A stretch of DNA of 64,000 nucleotides, taken from contig NZ_ATAX01000035.1 of the NCBI RefSeq assembly GCF_000571935.1, forward strand, positions 1 to 64,000, written 5' to 3'. The notes under the pieces are model-generated. The model was not told the DNA's origin. It did no database searches and saw only the letters and a program-made list of their open reading frames with translations. Positions 16,164-24,050 of the stretch are shown here, piece after piece; position 1 is the stretch's first letter; every line of letters starts with the position of its first letter. Source of the stretch: Ruminococcus flavefaciens 007c (lineage in GTDB: Bacteria; Bacillota; Clostridia; Oscillospirales; Ruminococcaceae). Position numbers and translations under genes: made by a program.

Positions 16164-16514
16164 ATGAAAAACAAATCTAAAAAGATCTCGGCATTGGCAA
16201 TGGCGTTCGCACTTCTCAGTACGGGAACTGCGATCTCACACATTTCACCAAGGACATCCAATGTACTTACAGCTCAGGCTGCAAACAGCGATATCGAAAC
16301 AGCAAGGAACGGCATAAACGCGCTGTGCGATATGGGCAATGCGGCAGGTACGGCACAGACAGCAGGCTCAAAGGGCATATTTGCTGCAATCATATCATTT
16401 TTCACCCCTACTGCATATGATATCGTAAAAGTAGAAGCCAACAAGCTCCTTGACGGCATCGACAATCGTTATTCTACATATAATGCAGTTCTTGACGAAG
16501 TAGGCCTGAGATAA
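16164..16514 (+). CDS. Small secreted protein, paralog-leader pair member 1
   Basis: 116 residues from MKNKSKKISALAMAFALLSTG, a clear Sec signal peptide with cleavage near LTAQAAN. The mature part (about 75 residues) is helical, slightly hydrophobic in the middle (GIFAAIISFFTPTAYDIV), and has one Cys. GAGGAA lies close to the ATG at 16164; an ATG at 16155 is the alternative. Its leader and signal peptide match those of the gene at 16710, but the mature sequences do not. Function unknown: a secreted peptide, signal or bacteriocin-like product are guesses. Confidence 0.7.
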   Translation: MKNKSKKISALAMAFALLSTGTAISHISPRTSNVLTAQAANSDIETARNGINALCDMGNAAGTAQTAGSKGIFAAIISFFTPTAYDIVKVEANKLLDGIDNRYSTYNAVLDEVGLR

Positions 16515-16530
16515 AAACTAATACATTCCC

Positions 16531-16562
16531 ACAAGCTCTCCCGATAGGAGGGCTTGTTTTTT
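16531..16562 (+). terminator. Rho-independent terminator
   Basis: ACAAGCTCTCC (16531-16541) pairs with GGAGGGCTTGT (16547-16557), 11 bp with one G-U, followed by a T run to 16562. Confidence 0.9.
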
Positions 16563-16630
16563 ATGAGGGAAGGCGGAGCCCTGTGCTGATGGCAGGTGGA
16601 GATATTTTTTTGATATAACTTAATTTCTTC

Positions 16631-16687
16631 GCACAATAATCACTTCCGCAGGTGTGTTATTTACAGAGATGCGCATCTTCGAAATTT
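16631..16687 (+). promoter_or_regulatory. Duplicated leader, copy 2
   Basis: Same block as at 16085 with five differences, again containing GATGCGCATC and ending about 22 bases before the ATG. Upstream TTGATA (16610-16615) could be a -35 for a -10 inside the block start. Confidence 0.75.
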
Positions 16688-16709
16688 TTATAATAAAGGA
16701 AGTAATACA

Positions 16710-16967
16710 ATGAAAAAGACATTCAAAAAGCTTTCAGCAGCATTAATGGCATTCGCACTCCTCGGTACAGGCACATTTGTAACAAAGAAACTTGCTCCTC
16801 AGTCGGATAATACCCTCGTTGCTTCCGCAGCTTCATGCGGAAACTGTCAGTCATCATATCATTACAGCGAAAGCGCAGTATCCAAGACAATAAACGGAAT
16901 CACCGTGACATATGTGTTCTGTCATTGCTCACGCTGCGGATATTCTGATATGTATATCATTTACTAA
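16710..16967 (+). CDS. Small secreted Cys-rich peptide, pair member 2
   Basis: 85 residues. Signal peptide MKKTFKKLSAALMAFALLGTGTF with a cleavage site near VASAAS, very like the signal of the neighbour at 16164. The mature peptide of about 43 residues has four Cys in two CxxC-type clusters (CGNC and CHCSRC includes CxxC), which could bind zinc or form disulfides, and aromatic residues at the end. AAGGAAG lies 8 bases before the ATG. Function unknown. Confidence 0.72.
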   Translation: MKKTFKKLSAALMAFALLGTGTFVTKKLAPQSDNTLVASAASCGNCQSSYHYSESAVSKTINGITVTYVFCHCSRCGYSDMYIIY

Positions 16968-17082
16968 GCTGAAAAAGGCATAAGGCGTTCACTTCCTCTC
17001 TTGGACGTTTTGTGTGCAGGATAGGGCAGTAATGCGGAAAGAAACGCGCAGGCCATAGATGATGGAACTGTCAGTTGTTCAG

Positions 17083-17113
17083 AAAGCTCCCCCATATTTT
17101 TAGGGGGAGCTTT
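17083..17113 (+). terminator. Terminator after the secreted peptides
   Basis: Perfect AAAGCTCCCCC (17083-17093) / GGGGGAGCTTT (17103-17113) stem; the T tail after it is short (TTTGCTGTTT). Confidence 0.75.
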
Positions 17114-17165
17114 GCTGTTTGCTAAATAAACATTTCGTTGTTTTGATGAAAATTAACAAAATCTA

Positions 17166-17194
17166 TTGACAAGATGATAATATTCAGTTATAAT
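17166..17194 (+). promoter_or_regulatory. Consensus promoter of the YegP-like gene
   Basis: TTGACA (17166-17171), 17-base spacer, TATAAT (17189-17194), both perfect consensus. The 5' leader to the ATG at 17258 is about 57 nt. Confidence 0.92.
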
Positions 17195-17257
17195 TATGGT
17201 GTAAATCGAAAAAAATCGGTTTTATTATACTTTGCTGAAAGGTGTTGAAAAATAATT

Positions 17258-17641
17258 ATGGGAAAATTTATCATCAAGGCTACAAAAACAGGCTTTACAT
17301 TCAGCCTTAAAGCAGGCAACGGTGAAGTCATCGCAACAGGCGGAGAGGTATACAATACCCTCGCAAATGCAAAGAACGGTATCGCAAGCGTTGCCAAGAA
17401 CGCTCCCGTGGCTAATCTTGAGGATCAGACCATAGAGGGCTTCCAGACAGAGACCAATCCGAAGTTTGAGATCTATAAGGACAAGTCGGGCGAGTTCAGA
17501 TTCCGCCTTAAAGCAAGAAACGGCGAGATAATCGCTGCCAGCGAGGGCTATGTAAAGAAGGACAGCTGCAAGAAGGGTATCGCCAGCGTCAGGAAGAACG
17601 CTGTGGACGCTCCCGTTATAGAGCCTGAGCCCGAGAAATAA
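17258..17641 (+). CDS. YegP-like protein with two DUF1508 repeats
   Basis: 127 residues with two tandem copies of the DUF1508 unit: residues 3-48 (KFIIKATKTGFTFSLKAGNGEVIATGGEVYNTLANAKNGIASVAKNA) and about 70-117 (KFEIYKDKSGEFRFRLKARNGEIIAASEGYVKKDSCKKGIASVRKNA). The family is a small cytoplasmic beta-rich protein of unknown role. A perfect consensus promoter suggests high expression. The ribosome site is AAAGGTG, somewhat far from the ATG. Confidence 0.88.
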   Translation: MGKFIIKATKTGFTFSLKAGNGEVIATGGEVYNTLANAKNGIASVAKNAPVANLEDQTIEGFQTETNPKFEIYKDKSGEFRFRLKARNGEIIAASEGYVKKDSCKKGIASVRKNAVDAPVIEPEPEK

Positions 17642-17737
17642 ATCGGCTTTGTATCCGTGAGCTGCGGCTCCCGCACAGAAGCGCACCGTGAGTCCGCGGA
17701 AGGCTTAGGAAAGATAATAAACGAAATCCAACAACCC

Positions 17738-17767
17738 AAAGGGCGGAGCTTCCGCCCTTTATTTTTT
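17738..17767 (+). terminator. Terminator of the YegP-like gene
   Basis: AAAGGGCGGA (17738-17747) / TCCGCCCTTT (17751-17760) followed by ATTTTTTT. Confidence 0.92.
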
Positions 17768-17798
17768 TCGCAGGCTGACTTTAATTCATAAAAATCTA

Positions 17799-17827
17799 TT
17801 GACAGGAACGCTGAAATATTATATAAT
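17799..17827 (+). promoter_or_regulatory. Perfect consensus promoter upstream of rny
   Basis: TTGACA (17799-17804), 17-base spacer, TATAAT (17822-17827). The nearest good gene downstream is rny, 290 bases away. Confidence 0.9.
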
Positions 17828-18118
17828 AATTATGTTGTATTTATTTGCATAATATTACTATGGCAGTATATGCAGCTTTGTTTTACATCATTATCCGCAA
17901 ACGACGATATATATACAAGTCGCGGTTTAAATATGATAACGGAAACAAATCTCGGACGCCCCGGGCGTCCGGCTATCGTTTTGAGCTGAGCGCATTCAGC
18001 TCTTCATCTTATATATTTATAAATGAATAAAATAATGCGGCATTTACCGCCTTTCAGTAATAATTAAAATTATGATACAAACTTTTAATTATATTTAGAA
18101 AAGGAGGTAATGCACTGT
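17828..18118 (+). other. Long rny leader with two stem-loops
   Basis: No convincing gene: a 61-codon frame (17845-18030) lacks a ribosome site and has a poor composition. Two hairpins are visible: a 19-base near-perfect palindrome with CGGACGCC / GGCGTCCG arms (17953-17971) followed by CTATCGTTTTG, and GAGCTGA / TCAGCTC (17983-17989 / 17996-18002) followed by a T/A-rich stretch. Either could attenuate transcription or be a small RNA end. Confidence 0.55.
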
Positions 18119-19696
18119 ATGGATCCAATCATCGCTATTGTCCTTATCATAGCTGCTCTGGCAGCAGGCATTGGCGCGGGTTACGCTCTTTTCTACAAGA
18201 AGGGCGTTGAGGCAGGCGTTGAAAAGCGTAAGCATGACGCCGAAGCTATCATAGGCTCTGCCGAACAGCAGGCTGAACGTATAGTCGAGGATGCAGAAAA
18301 GGACGCTGACAATAAGAAGAAAAGCGCCCTGATTGAAGCCAAGGACGAAATACATAAGCTCCGCACCGAGGCGGATAAGGAGATCAAGGATCGCAGAGCA
18401 GAGCTGTCACGTCAGGAAAGACGTATGCAGCAGAAGGAAGAGAATTTAGACAAGAAGACCGATAACCTTGAGAAAAAGGAGGAAACCCTCAACCAGAAGA
18501 TCAAATCAGCTGATGAAAAGCTGAAGGAGGCTGACTCTATAAAGAAGAGCCAGATGGATATTCTGGAGCGTATTTCCGAATTTACCAAGGATCAGGCGAA
18601 AGAGTACATCATCTCAAAGCTTGAGGATGACCTCGTCCATGAAAAGGCTGTCAAGGTTGCTGCTTATGAGCAGATCATCAAGGACGAATGTCAGGAAAAG
18701 GCAAGAAGCTATATCTCACTGGCTATCGCTAAGGTAGCTGCAGATCAGGTTTCGGAAGCAGCCGTTTCCGTTGTTCCGCTCCCCAATGACGAGATGAAGG
18801 GCCGTATAATCGGCCGCGAAGGACGTAATATCAGAACACTTGAGACTCTTACAGGTGTCGATCTCATTATCGACGATACCCCTGAGGCAATTACCATATC
18901 CTGTTTTGACCAGATCAGACGTGAGGTCGCAAGGATCGCTCTCGAAAAGCTTATCGCTGACGGACGTATCCACCCCACACGCATTGAGGAAATGGTCGAG
19001 AAGGCTCGCCGTGAGGTCGAGTACCGCATAAAGCAGGAGGGCGAAAGAGCTGTTATCGAGACCAATGTTCACGGTCTCAATCATGAGCTCATAAAGCTTA
19101 TCGGACGACTCAAGTTCCGTACAAGTTACAGACAGAACGTTCTCGATCACTCTATCGAGGTCGCTAAGCTCTGCGGAGTTCTTGCTTCAGAGCTTGGTGT
19201 CGACGCCAACATGGCAAGACGTGCAGGACTTCTTCACGATATAGGTAAGGCTCTTACTTCAGAGATCGAAGGCTCTCACGTACAGATCGGTGTTGACGTT
19301 TGTAAAAAATACAACGAAAATCCTGTTATTATCCACGCTGTTGAGGCTCACCATAACGACGTAGAGCCGAAGACAGTAATTGCCTGCATAGTTCAGGCAG
19401 CCGACGCTATCTCCGCTGCAAGACCTGCCGCAAGAAGCGAAAACTACGAAAGCTATATCAAGCGCCTACAGAAGCTCGAGGAGATATGCAACTCCTACGA
19501 CGGCGTTGAGAAATGCTTTGCTGTACAGGCAGGACGTGAAGTCAGGATCATGGTCGTTCCGGATGTCATCAATGATGAGAAGATGGTTCTTGTTGCAAGG
19601 CAGATCGCTCAGCAGATCGAGACAGAAATGGATTATCCCGGACAGATCAAGGTCAATCTCATCCGCGAAAGCAGAGTTACTGACTACGCTAAATAA
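18119..19696 (+). CDS. rny: Ribonuclease Y
   Basis: 525 residues from ATG at 18119 (an ATG at 18110 is only two bases after AAGGAGG, so less likely). Order: N-terminal membrane helix (residues about 3-25), long charged coiled coil to about 170, KH domain with [15 protein letters not shown] near 228, and an HD metal domain with [10 protein letters not shown] and LLHDIGKA near 373. RNase Y is the membrane-bound endonuclease starting mRNA decay in many Firmicutes. Strong promoter and long leader upstream; own terminator downstream. Confidence 0.95.
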   Translation: MDPIIAIVLIIAALAAGIGAGYALFYKKGVEAGVEKRKHDAEAIIGSAEQQAERIVEDAEKDADNKKKSALIEAKDEIHKLRTEADKEIKDRRAELSRQERRMQQKEENLDKKTDNLEKKEETLNQKIKSADEKLKEADSIKKSQMDILERISEFTKDQAKEYIISKLEDDLVHEKAVKVAAYEQIIKDECQEKARSYISLAIAKVAADQVSEAAVSVVPLPNDEMKGRIIGREGRNIRTLETLTGVDLIIDDTPEAITISCFDQIRREVARIALEKLIADGRIHPTRIEEMVEKARREVEYRIKQEGERAVIETNVHGLNHELIKLIGRLKFRTSYRQNVLDHSIEVAKLCGVLASELGVDANMARRAGLLHDIGKALTSEIEGSHVQIGVDVCKKYNENPVIIHAVEAHHNDVEPKTVIACIVQAADAISAARPAARSENYESYIKRLQKLEEICNSYDGVEKCFAVQAGREVRIMVVPDVINDEKMVLVARQIAQQIETEMDYPGQIKVNLIRESRVTDYAK

Positions 19697-19732
19697 TGCA
19701 ACAATTGCGGAGAAGATAGCTACCGCAGAGTT

Positions 19733-19767
19733 CGGCTGTCGGGCATTATGCTCGACAGCCGCTTTTT
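19733..19767 (+). terminator. Terminator of rny
   Basis: CGGCTGTCG (19733-19741) / CGACAGCCG (19753-19761), loop about 11 bases, followed by CTTTTTATTT. Confidence 0.88.
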
Positions 19768-19891
19768 ATTTCTCTGTGAAGGCAGGAGGGGAATTGGGAG
19801 ATTTTTACAGAAAAAAGATATATATATGTATTTTTCTCCTCTTGCCTTCAGAGCGAAATAATTTGCGGTAATAGATAAAGGGGGTTTTATA

Positions 19892-21601
19892 ATGAAAATG
19901 GAAACATTGCGCAAATGGCTCGTTTCCGCAGCAGTTACGGCACTTATGGCTGCTGTGTCTGTCCCTGTATCCGCAGCCGCGGAGTGGCGTAAGGTGGACA
20001 GAATGGGCGATCTTAACGGCGACGGTGAAGTCAATGTGGCAGACATCGTAACGCTGTCAAAGCATCTTCACGGCACAGCAAAGCTGGGCGATAAGAGTAT
20101 ATACAGCATAGGCCGCGATCATTACGCTATCGGAAGCGTTGAAAATAAAGACAAGCTGAATATCAGCAATATGATGACAGGAAACAATGTCATACAGAAG
20201 GCCGACCTTAACTGCGACGCCGAGGTGGACGTTTTCGACCTTGTGGAGCTGAGAAAGAACGCTGTCTCAAAGTCAGCCAACGACAGCATCTATCGCTGGT
20301 ACGAAACTACCACTACCACGACTACAACAACCACTACCACCACAACAACTACTACAACTACAACGGCGCCGCCCAAGAAGGACTTCATACCTGCGCCTAT
20401 ATACGATATGTACGGCACTCTGCCGTCTCAGGACGATGCCAAGCTCCTTATATTCTATGTGGATTTCCCAGACTGCAAGTTCGATTTTGAACCGTCCGCG
20501 GAGCGCATAGAGGAGATATCCTTCGGCCCTGAGAACAAGCAGTCAAGGAATTATCCCTTCGAGAGCTTCTCGGCCTTCTATTCGAGAGCGTCAAAGGGCA
20601 AGATGAACCTGAAGGGCAAGGCGTACAGATATACCTGCAAGAAGAATATAAGCAGCTATCACGGCGATGTATTCAAGGCTGACTTCACTACCGAGGTCCT
20701 GAAGAATATGGACGACCAGGTAGATTATACTCAGTTCGACGCAGACCATGACAACACTATCGACGCTATACTCTTCTGCGTTCCGAGCTCTTCGGACGAG
20801 AATGAGTGGTGGCCCTGTGCAGGCGGCTTCGGCGGCAACTACTGGATGAAGGTGGACGGCATGAGCATAGGCCATGTTATCACCGGCAATGCCGCTATCA
20901 AGTCAGACAGCGATTACAGCAACTATGTATCAACTTATCTCCACGAGATGGGACACTGCATGGGCCTTCCCGACTATTACCTCTACGATGTGGAGGACTT
21001 TGAGGGAATGCACGGCTCGGCAGGCTACGATCTTATGGACGAGGCTTATTCAGACTTCAGCTCTGTCTCTAAGCTCATGCTCGGCTGGTACAGAGAGGAT
21101 CAGATACAGGTTTACGATCCCTCAAAGGGAGAGCAGACCTTTACACTGAGGAACGGTCAGTCCGACGAGGGCAACTGCCTTATTATACCACGCGGTACTC
21201 TGGACAGCCAATACAAATCCGAGTATTTCATACTTGAGTATACCACACTGGATGCAAATAACAGCCAGGTCAAGGGACATTTCTGGTGGAGGCCTACGGG
21301 AAGCGGCGTTCGTCTGCTCCACATAGAGGCTACCGAGGAGGATGACGGCTGGCGGAAGTTCTTCAGGTATGAGAGCGGAAACGATGAAGCCACCGATTAC
21401 AACAACGGCAGACGCTTCATACGTCTGGTGGACGACGGAGACAAGGACAATCTCCTGCGCAAGGGCAGCGTGGTCAACAGCAGCACTCCGGGCTTTGCAT
21501 GGTATGACAGCTCCGGAAGGCTTACCGAGGATCCCAACATCACCATTACTGTTGGTGAGAAGAACGGCGACAGTTATACCGTAACTGTTTCCCGCAGATA
21601 A
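19892..21601 (+). CDS. Secreted M6-like metalloprotease with N-terminal dockerin repeats
   Basis: 569 residues. Signal peptide to about residue 30 (cleavage near VSAAAE). Two dockerin-like calcium repeats follow: GDLNGDGEVNVADIVTLSKHL (residue 39) and ADLNCDAEVDVFDLVELRKNA (residue 104). Then a run of 20 Thr (20307-20366) links to the catalytic part, with the zinc motif HEMGHCMGLPDYY at about 351 and GYDLMD downstream, as in immune-inhibitor-A-type M6 peptidases. It would be secreted and could dock on a cohesin scaffold, an arrangement known from ruminococcal cellulosomes. Dockerins are more often C-terminal. The Thr codons are mixed, arguing against simple slippage. Confidence 0.88.
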   Translation: MKMETLRKWLVSAAVTALMAAVSVPVSAAAEWRKVDRMGDLNGDGEVNVADIVTLSKHLHGTAKLGDKSIYSIGRDHYAIGSVENKDKLNISNMMTGNNVIQKADLNCDAEVDVFDLVELRKNAVSKSANDSIYRWYETTTTTTTTTTTTTTTTTTTTAPPKKDFIPAPIYDMYGTLPSQDDAKLLIFYVDFPDCKFDFEPSAERIEEISFGPENKQSRNYPFESFSAFYSRASKGKMNLKGKAYRYTCKKNISSYHGDVFKADFTTEVLKNMDDQVDYTQFDADHDNTIDAILFCVPSSSDENEWWPCAGGFGGNYWMKVDGMSIGHVITGNAAIKSDSDYSNYVSTYLHEMGHCMGLPDYYLYDVEDFEGMHGSAGYDLMDEAYSDFSSVSKLMLGWYREDQIQVYDPSKGEQTFTLRNGQSDEGNCLIIPRGTLDSQYKSEYFILEYTTLDANNSQVKGHFWWRPTGSGVRLLHIEATEEDDGWRKFFRYESGNDEATDYNNGRRFIRLVDDGDKDNLLRKGSVVNSSTPGFAWYDSSGRLTEDPNITITVGEKNGDSYTVTVSRR

Positions 21602-21637
21602 AAATTCTGTTCCTGATACAGAAAGGAAAAAATATCA

Positions 21638-23257
21638 ATGCCAAAAACCATATTCAATTCATCGGAAAAATCAAATTTCATACTCAATATGACAGAGGAG
21701 CAGTATACAAAATATGCTTCGCGCGGACTTTTTATAGCTATGCTGACTACTCCTCTCCTGACTATCGTTCCCGAGCTCAGCTATTCACTTTCAACAAGTA
21801 CGACAGTTTCCTACGCATTCTCTGCGGCAGGACTTGTCATCGGCGGTGTTATCGCCATGATACTTGCAATAATCGGCATAATGAAAAATTACGTGAGCAA
21901 AAGAACGGCTTTTCCCGCAGTAGCTATGGGCATAATGGTGCTATGGGCGGTAGTTTCGCTTATCAAGGGCTGCGACCTGTCCATCTCCATGTATGGCTAC
22001 CCGAACAGAGGTGAGGGACTGCTTGCCATAATCTTCTATTTCTGCTTCTTTGTTACCGCCATGTGCATAAAGCGCGAAAAAGGTCTGCGGACTATTCTGG
22101 ACGGTATAGTGGGAGTAGGTGTTCTTAACAGTATCATAGCTCTTGTACAGATATTCACCGGAGAGCTGGGACACTACAAATACATATCCCTTCATCTGTG
22201 CGTAAATGCGGCTTCGGGACTTTCAATGTCTCCGCTTTTCCTGGCAATGGTGCTTACACTTTCACTTACAGCCGCGCTTATCGGTTTTGTAACATCAGGC
22301 TGTAAAAAGCGCAGGACAATACTCCTTGTGATTAGCGCAGTTTTCTCCTTCATTATGATGTTCACATATTCCTTCATAGGTGTATGCGGACTGGCATTTG
22401 CGGTGATCGCGGCATTTGCAGCGGTATTCGTTATGAAGGCTCCGAAGAGCAGACTTGCCTGCATACCTGTCAGCATAGTTTCCGCAGCCGCAGCCGTTGC
22501 TCTGGTATACAGCGGCGCTATCGGAAACATAAGCTCTTACAGTCTCTATGACGGTAGGATACTCTGGTTCCAGGACGGTTATTCCAGAGCCTCGGCATCA
22601 GGTATGTACAATCCAGATGTGATCGATATCGACAATACGGCTGATGTTTATTTATACATGAACAGCAGGACTATGGATATCATCGAACACAATCCCCTTT
22701 TCGGCACAGGCCCCGATCAGCTTGCCTTTGCACTTATAAGGGTAACGGAAGATACAAACCTGAATATGGATATGACGGATTTCATACCCATGAATAAAGG
22801 TGTATTCGACAAGGTCTACAATGAGTATCTCTATGTAGCCGCTTCAAGAGGTATACCTTCGCTCATATTCTTTGTTCTCACACTTCTGGCAGCACTTGTT
22901 CTGGGACGCGGCTCCTATAAAAAGAAAAGGACTCCCGAGAACTTCACCGTGCTGGTACTTTTGGTCGGCGGAGTGCTCGTATACCTCATAGGATGCAGCA
23001 GCATACCATATGCGCCTGTTTTCTGGACCGTTGCGGGAGCTGCCTGTGCAGCTGCTCTGCCGGAGGAGAAGAAAAAGGCCGTAGCTGCGGCAGGAAAGAA
23101 GGTCGGCAAAGCCGGGGAGACAGTCTCGGAAGCTAAGAAGGAGGTCTCCGAAGTAAAGGAGAAAGTTTCCAAGGCAGAAGAGAAGACATCGGAAGCTGTA
23201 AAGACTGCTTCGGGAGCAAAAAAGAAGCCGTCAAAAAAGGCCAAAAAGAAAAAGTGA
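21638..23257 (+). CDS. O-antigen ligase/polymerase-like membrane protein with Lys-rich tail
   Basis: 539 residues with about ten to twelve predicted membrane helices. A long extracytoplasmic loop carries HNPLFGTGPDQL and NEYLYVAASRG, the features of Wzy/WaaL-type O-antigen ligases. Family enzymes join or polymerise lipid-linked glycans on the outer face of the membrane. Odd is the C-terminal tail of about 80 residues (from EEKKKAVAAAGKK), built of Lys/Glu/Ala-rich imperfect 7-residue units (EAKKEVSEVKEKVSKAEEK) that should form a charged cytoplasmic helix. GAAAGGA precedes the ATG. No other glycan genes are nearby, so the glycan is unknown. Confidence 0.75.
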   Translation: MPKTIFNSSEKSNFILNMTEEQYTKYASRGLFIAMLTTPLLTIVPELSYSLSTSTTVSYAFSAAGLVIGGVIAMILAIIGIMKNYVSKRTAFPAVAMGIMVLWAVVSLIKGCDLSISMYGYPNRGEGLLAIIFYFCFFVTAMCIKREKGLRTILDGIVGVGVLNSIIALVQIFTGELGHYKYISLHLCVNAASGLSMSPLFLAMVLTLSLTAALIGFVTSGCKKRRTILLVISAVFSFIMMFTYSFIGVCGLAFAVIAAFAAVFVMKAPKSRLACIPVSIVSAAAAVALVYSGAIGNISSYSLYDGRILWFQDGYSRASASGMYNPDVIDIDNTADVYLYMNSRTMDIIEHNPLFGTGPDQLAFALIRVTEDTNLNMDMTDFIPMNKGVFDKVYNEYLYVAASRGIPSLIFFVLTLLAALVLGRGSYKKKRTPENFTVLVLLVGGVLVYLIGCSSIPYAPVFWTVAGAACAAALPEEKKKAVAAAGKKVGKAGETVSEAKKEVSEVKEKVSKAEEKTSEAVKTASGAKKKPSKKAKKKK

Positions 23258-23287
23258 TACTAAAATGAAAAAATGATGAAAATTAAA

Positions 23288-23317
23288 GCCTGAGAGACTG
23301 ACTCTCAGGCTTTTTTT
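23288..23317 (+). terminator. Terminator of the ligase-like gene
   Basis: GCCTGAGAG (23288-23296) / CTCTCAGGC (23302-23310) followed by seven T. Confidence 0.93.
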
Positions 23318-23373
23318 CGCTATTCTCCGTACTTTGACAGCTGTAATTGTAAGTTTGTGCTAACTAAAAACTA

Positions 23374-23401
23374 TTGATTTTCCATGTAGATATGTTACAA
23401 T
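23374..23401 (+). promoter_or_regulatory. Promoter of the ferredoxin gene
   Basis: TTGATT (23374-23379), 16-base spacer, TACAAT (23396-23401). The leader contains the perfect palindrome GGAGCACGTGCTCC (23413-23426), an RNA hairpin or a protein site. Confidence 0.7.
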
Positions 23402-23450
23402 ATATTTAACGCGGAGCACGTGCTCCCGAATAAAACGGAGGTGTATGTAA

Positions 23451-23621
23451 ATGGCATATATTATTTCTGATGATTGTGTAGCTTGCGGCGCTTGCGCTGG
23501 AGAGTGCCCTGTAGGTGCTATTTCCGAAGGCGACGGAAAGTACGTAATTGATGCAGATGCTTGCGTTGAGTGCGGTGCTTGTGCAGGTGTATGTCCTGTA
23601 GGTGCTCCTAACGCTGAGTAA
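23451..23621 (+). CDS. 2[4Fe-4S] ferredoxin
   Basis: 56 residues, the classic clostridial size. Two motifs CVACGACAGECPVG and CVECGACAGVCPVG supply all eight Cys for two [4Fe-4S] clusters. It is a small cytoplasmic electron carrier for pyruvate-ferredoxin oxidoreductase, hydrogenase and similar enzymes of anaerobes. CGGAGG lies about 9 bases before the ATG. Own promoter and terminator, so a single-gene transcript. Confidence 0.97.
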   Translation: MAYIISDDCVACGACAGECPVGAISEGDGKYVIDADACVECGACAGVCPVGAPNAE

Positions 23622-23636
23622 TCAAAAAAACAAGAG

Positions 23637-23672
23637 TAAGCAGTTCCGCTAAGGGAACTGCTTATTTTTTTT
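23637..23672 (+). terminator. Terminator of the ferredoxin gene
   Basis: TAAGCAGTTCC (23637-23647) / GGAACTGCTTA (23654-23664), then eight T. It also abuts the minus-strand DUF1540 gene. Confidence 0.93.
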
Positions 23673-23674
23673 GC

Positions 23675-23857
23675 TCATTCGCAGCAGCCTGTGCGCTTTA
23701 CGAATGAATTGCAGTCAGTACACTCGGGAACGGTAGGATCGTCCTCGTGAGTACCTACGGATATGCAGTCGAGAGAGCAGAAGTGCTCTGACACCATATT
23801 GTGCCTGCACTGCGAGACATCGCATTTAATGCTTTTGTTCTTCTTCATTTCTTCCAT
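23675..23857 (-). CDS. DUF1540 small Cys-rich protein
   Basis: 60 residues with seven Cys in the DUF1540 pattern (KCDVSQCRHNMVSEHFCSLDCISVG, then CTDCNSF and a C-terminal CC), probably binding a metal. GAGGTG lies about 6 bases before the ATG. The family is widespread in anaerobic Firmicutes, some members spore-related, but its role is unknown. It converges on the ferredoxin gene. Confidence 0.85.
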   Translation of the reverse strand: MEEMKKNKSIKCDVSQCRHNMVSEHFCSLDCISVGTHEDDPTVPECTDCNSFVKRTGCCE

Positions 23858-23969
23858 GATTACACCTCTTATGAAGTATTAGTCCTGCGGACTGATGATA
23901 TTATGCCCCATGAATTGTGAATTATTCGTGTTGGAATGATTACAGCATGAATACAAATTCCGAGAAATA

Positions 23970-23998
23970 TTGACTTTTTTCATTCTTTGTGATAATAT
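23970..23998 (+). promoter_or_regulatory. Promoter of the acidic surface protein gene
   Basis: TTGACT (23970-23975), 17-base spacer, TAATAT (23993-23998), about 50 bases before the ATG at 24051. Confidence 0.7.
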
Positions 23999-24050
23999 TA
24001 TCATTAAGGAGCATAAGCTCTCAATGATATATTTACAGGAGGGGATCTGA

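Noticed and set aside
17845..18030. 61-codon frame in the rny leader
   Set aside because: TTG start without ribosome site, ends across the hairpins; better explained as leader.
20307..20366. Thr run as a microsatellite or slippage artefact
   Set aside because: All four Thr codons are mixed irregularly, so the run is kept at the protein level.
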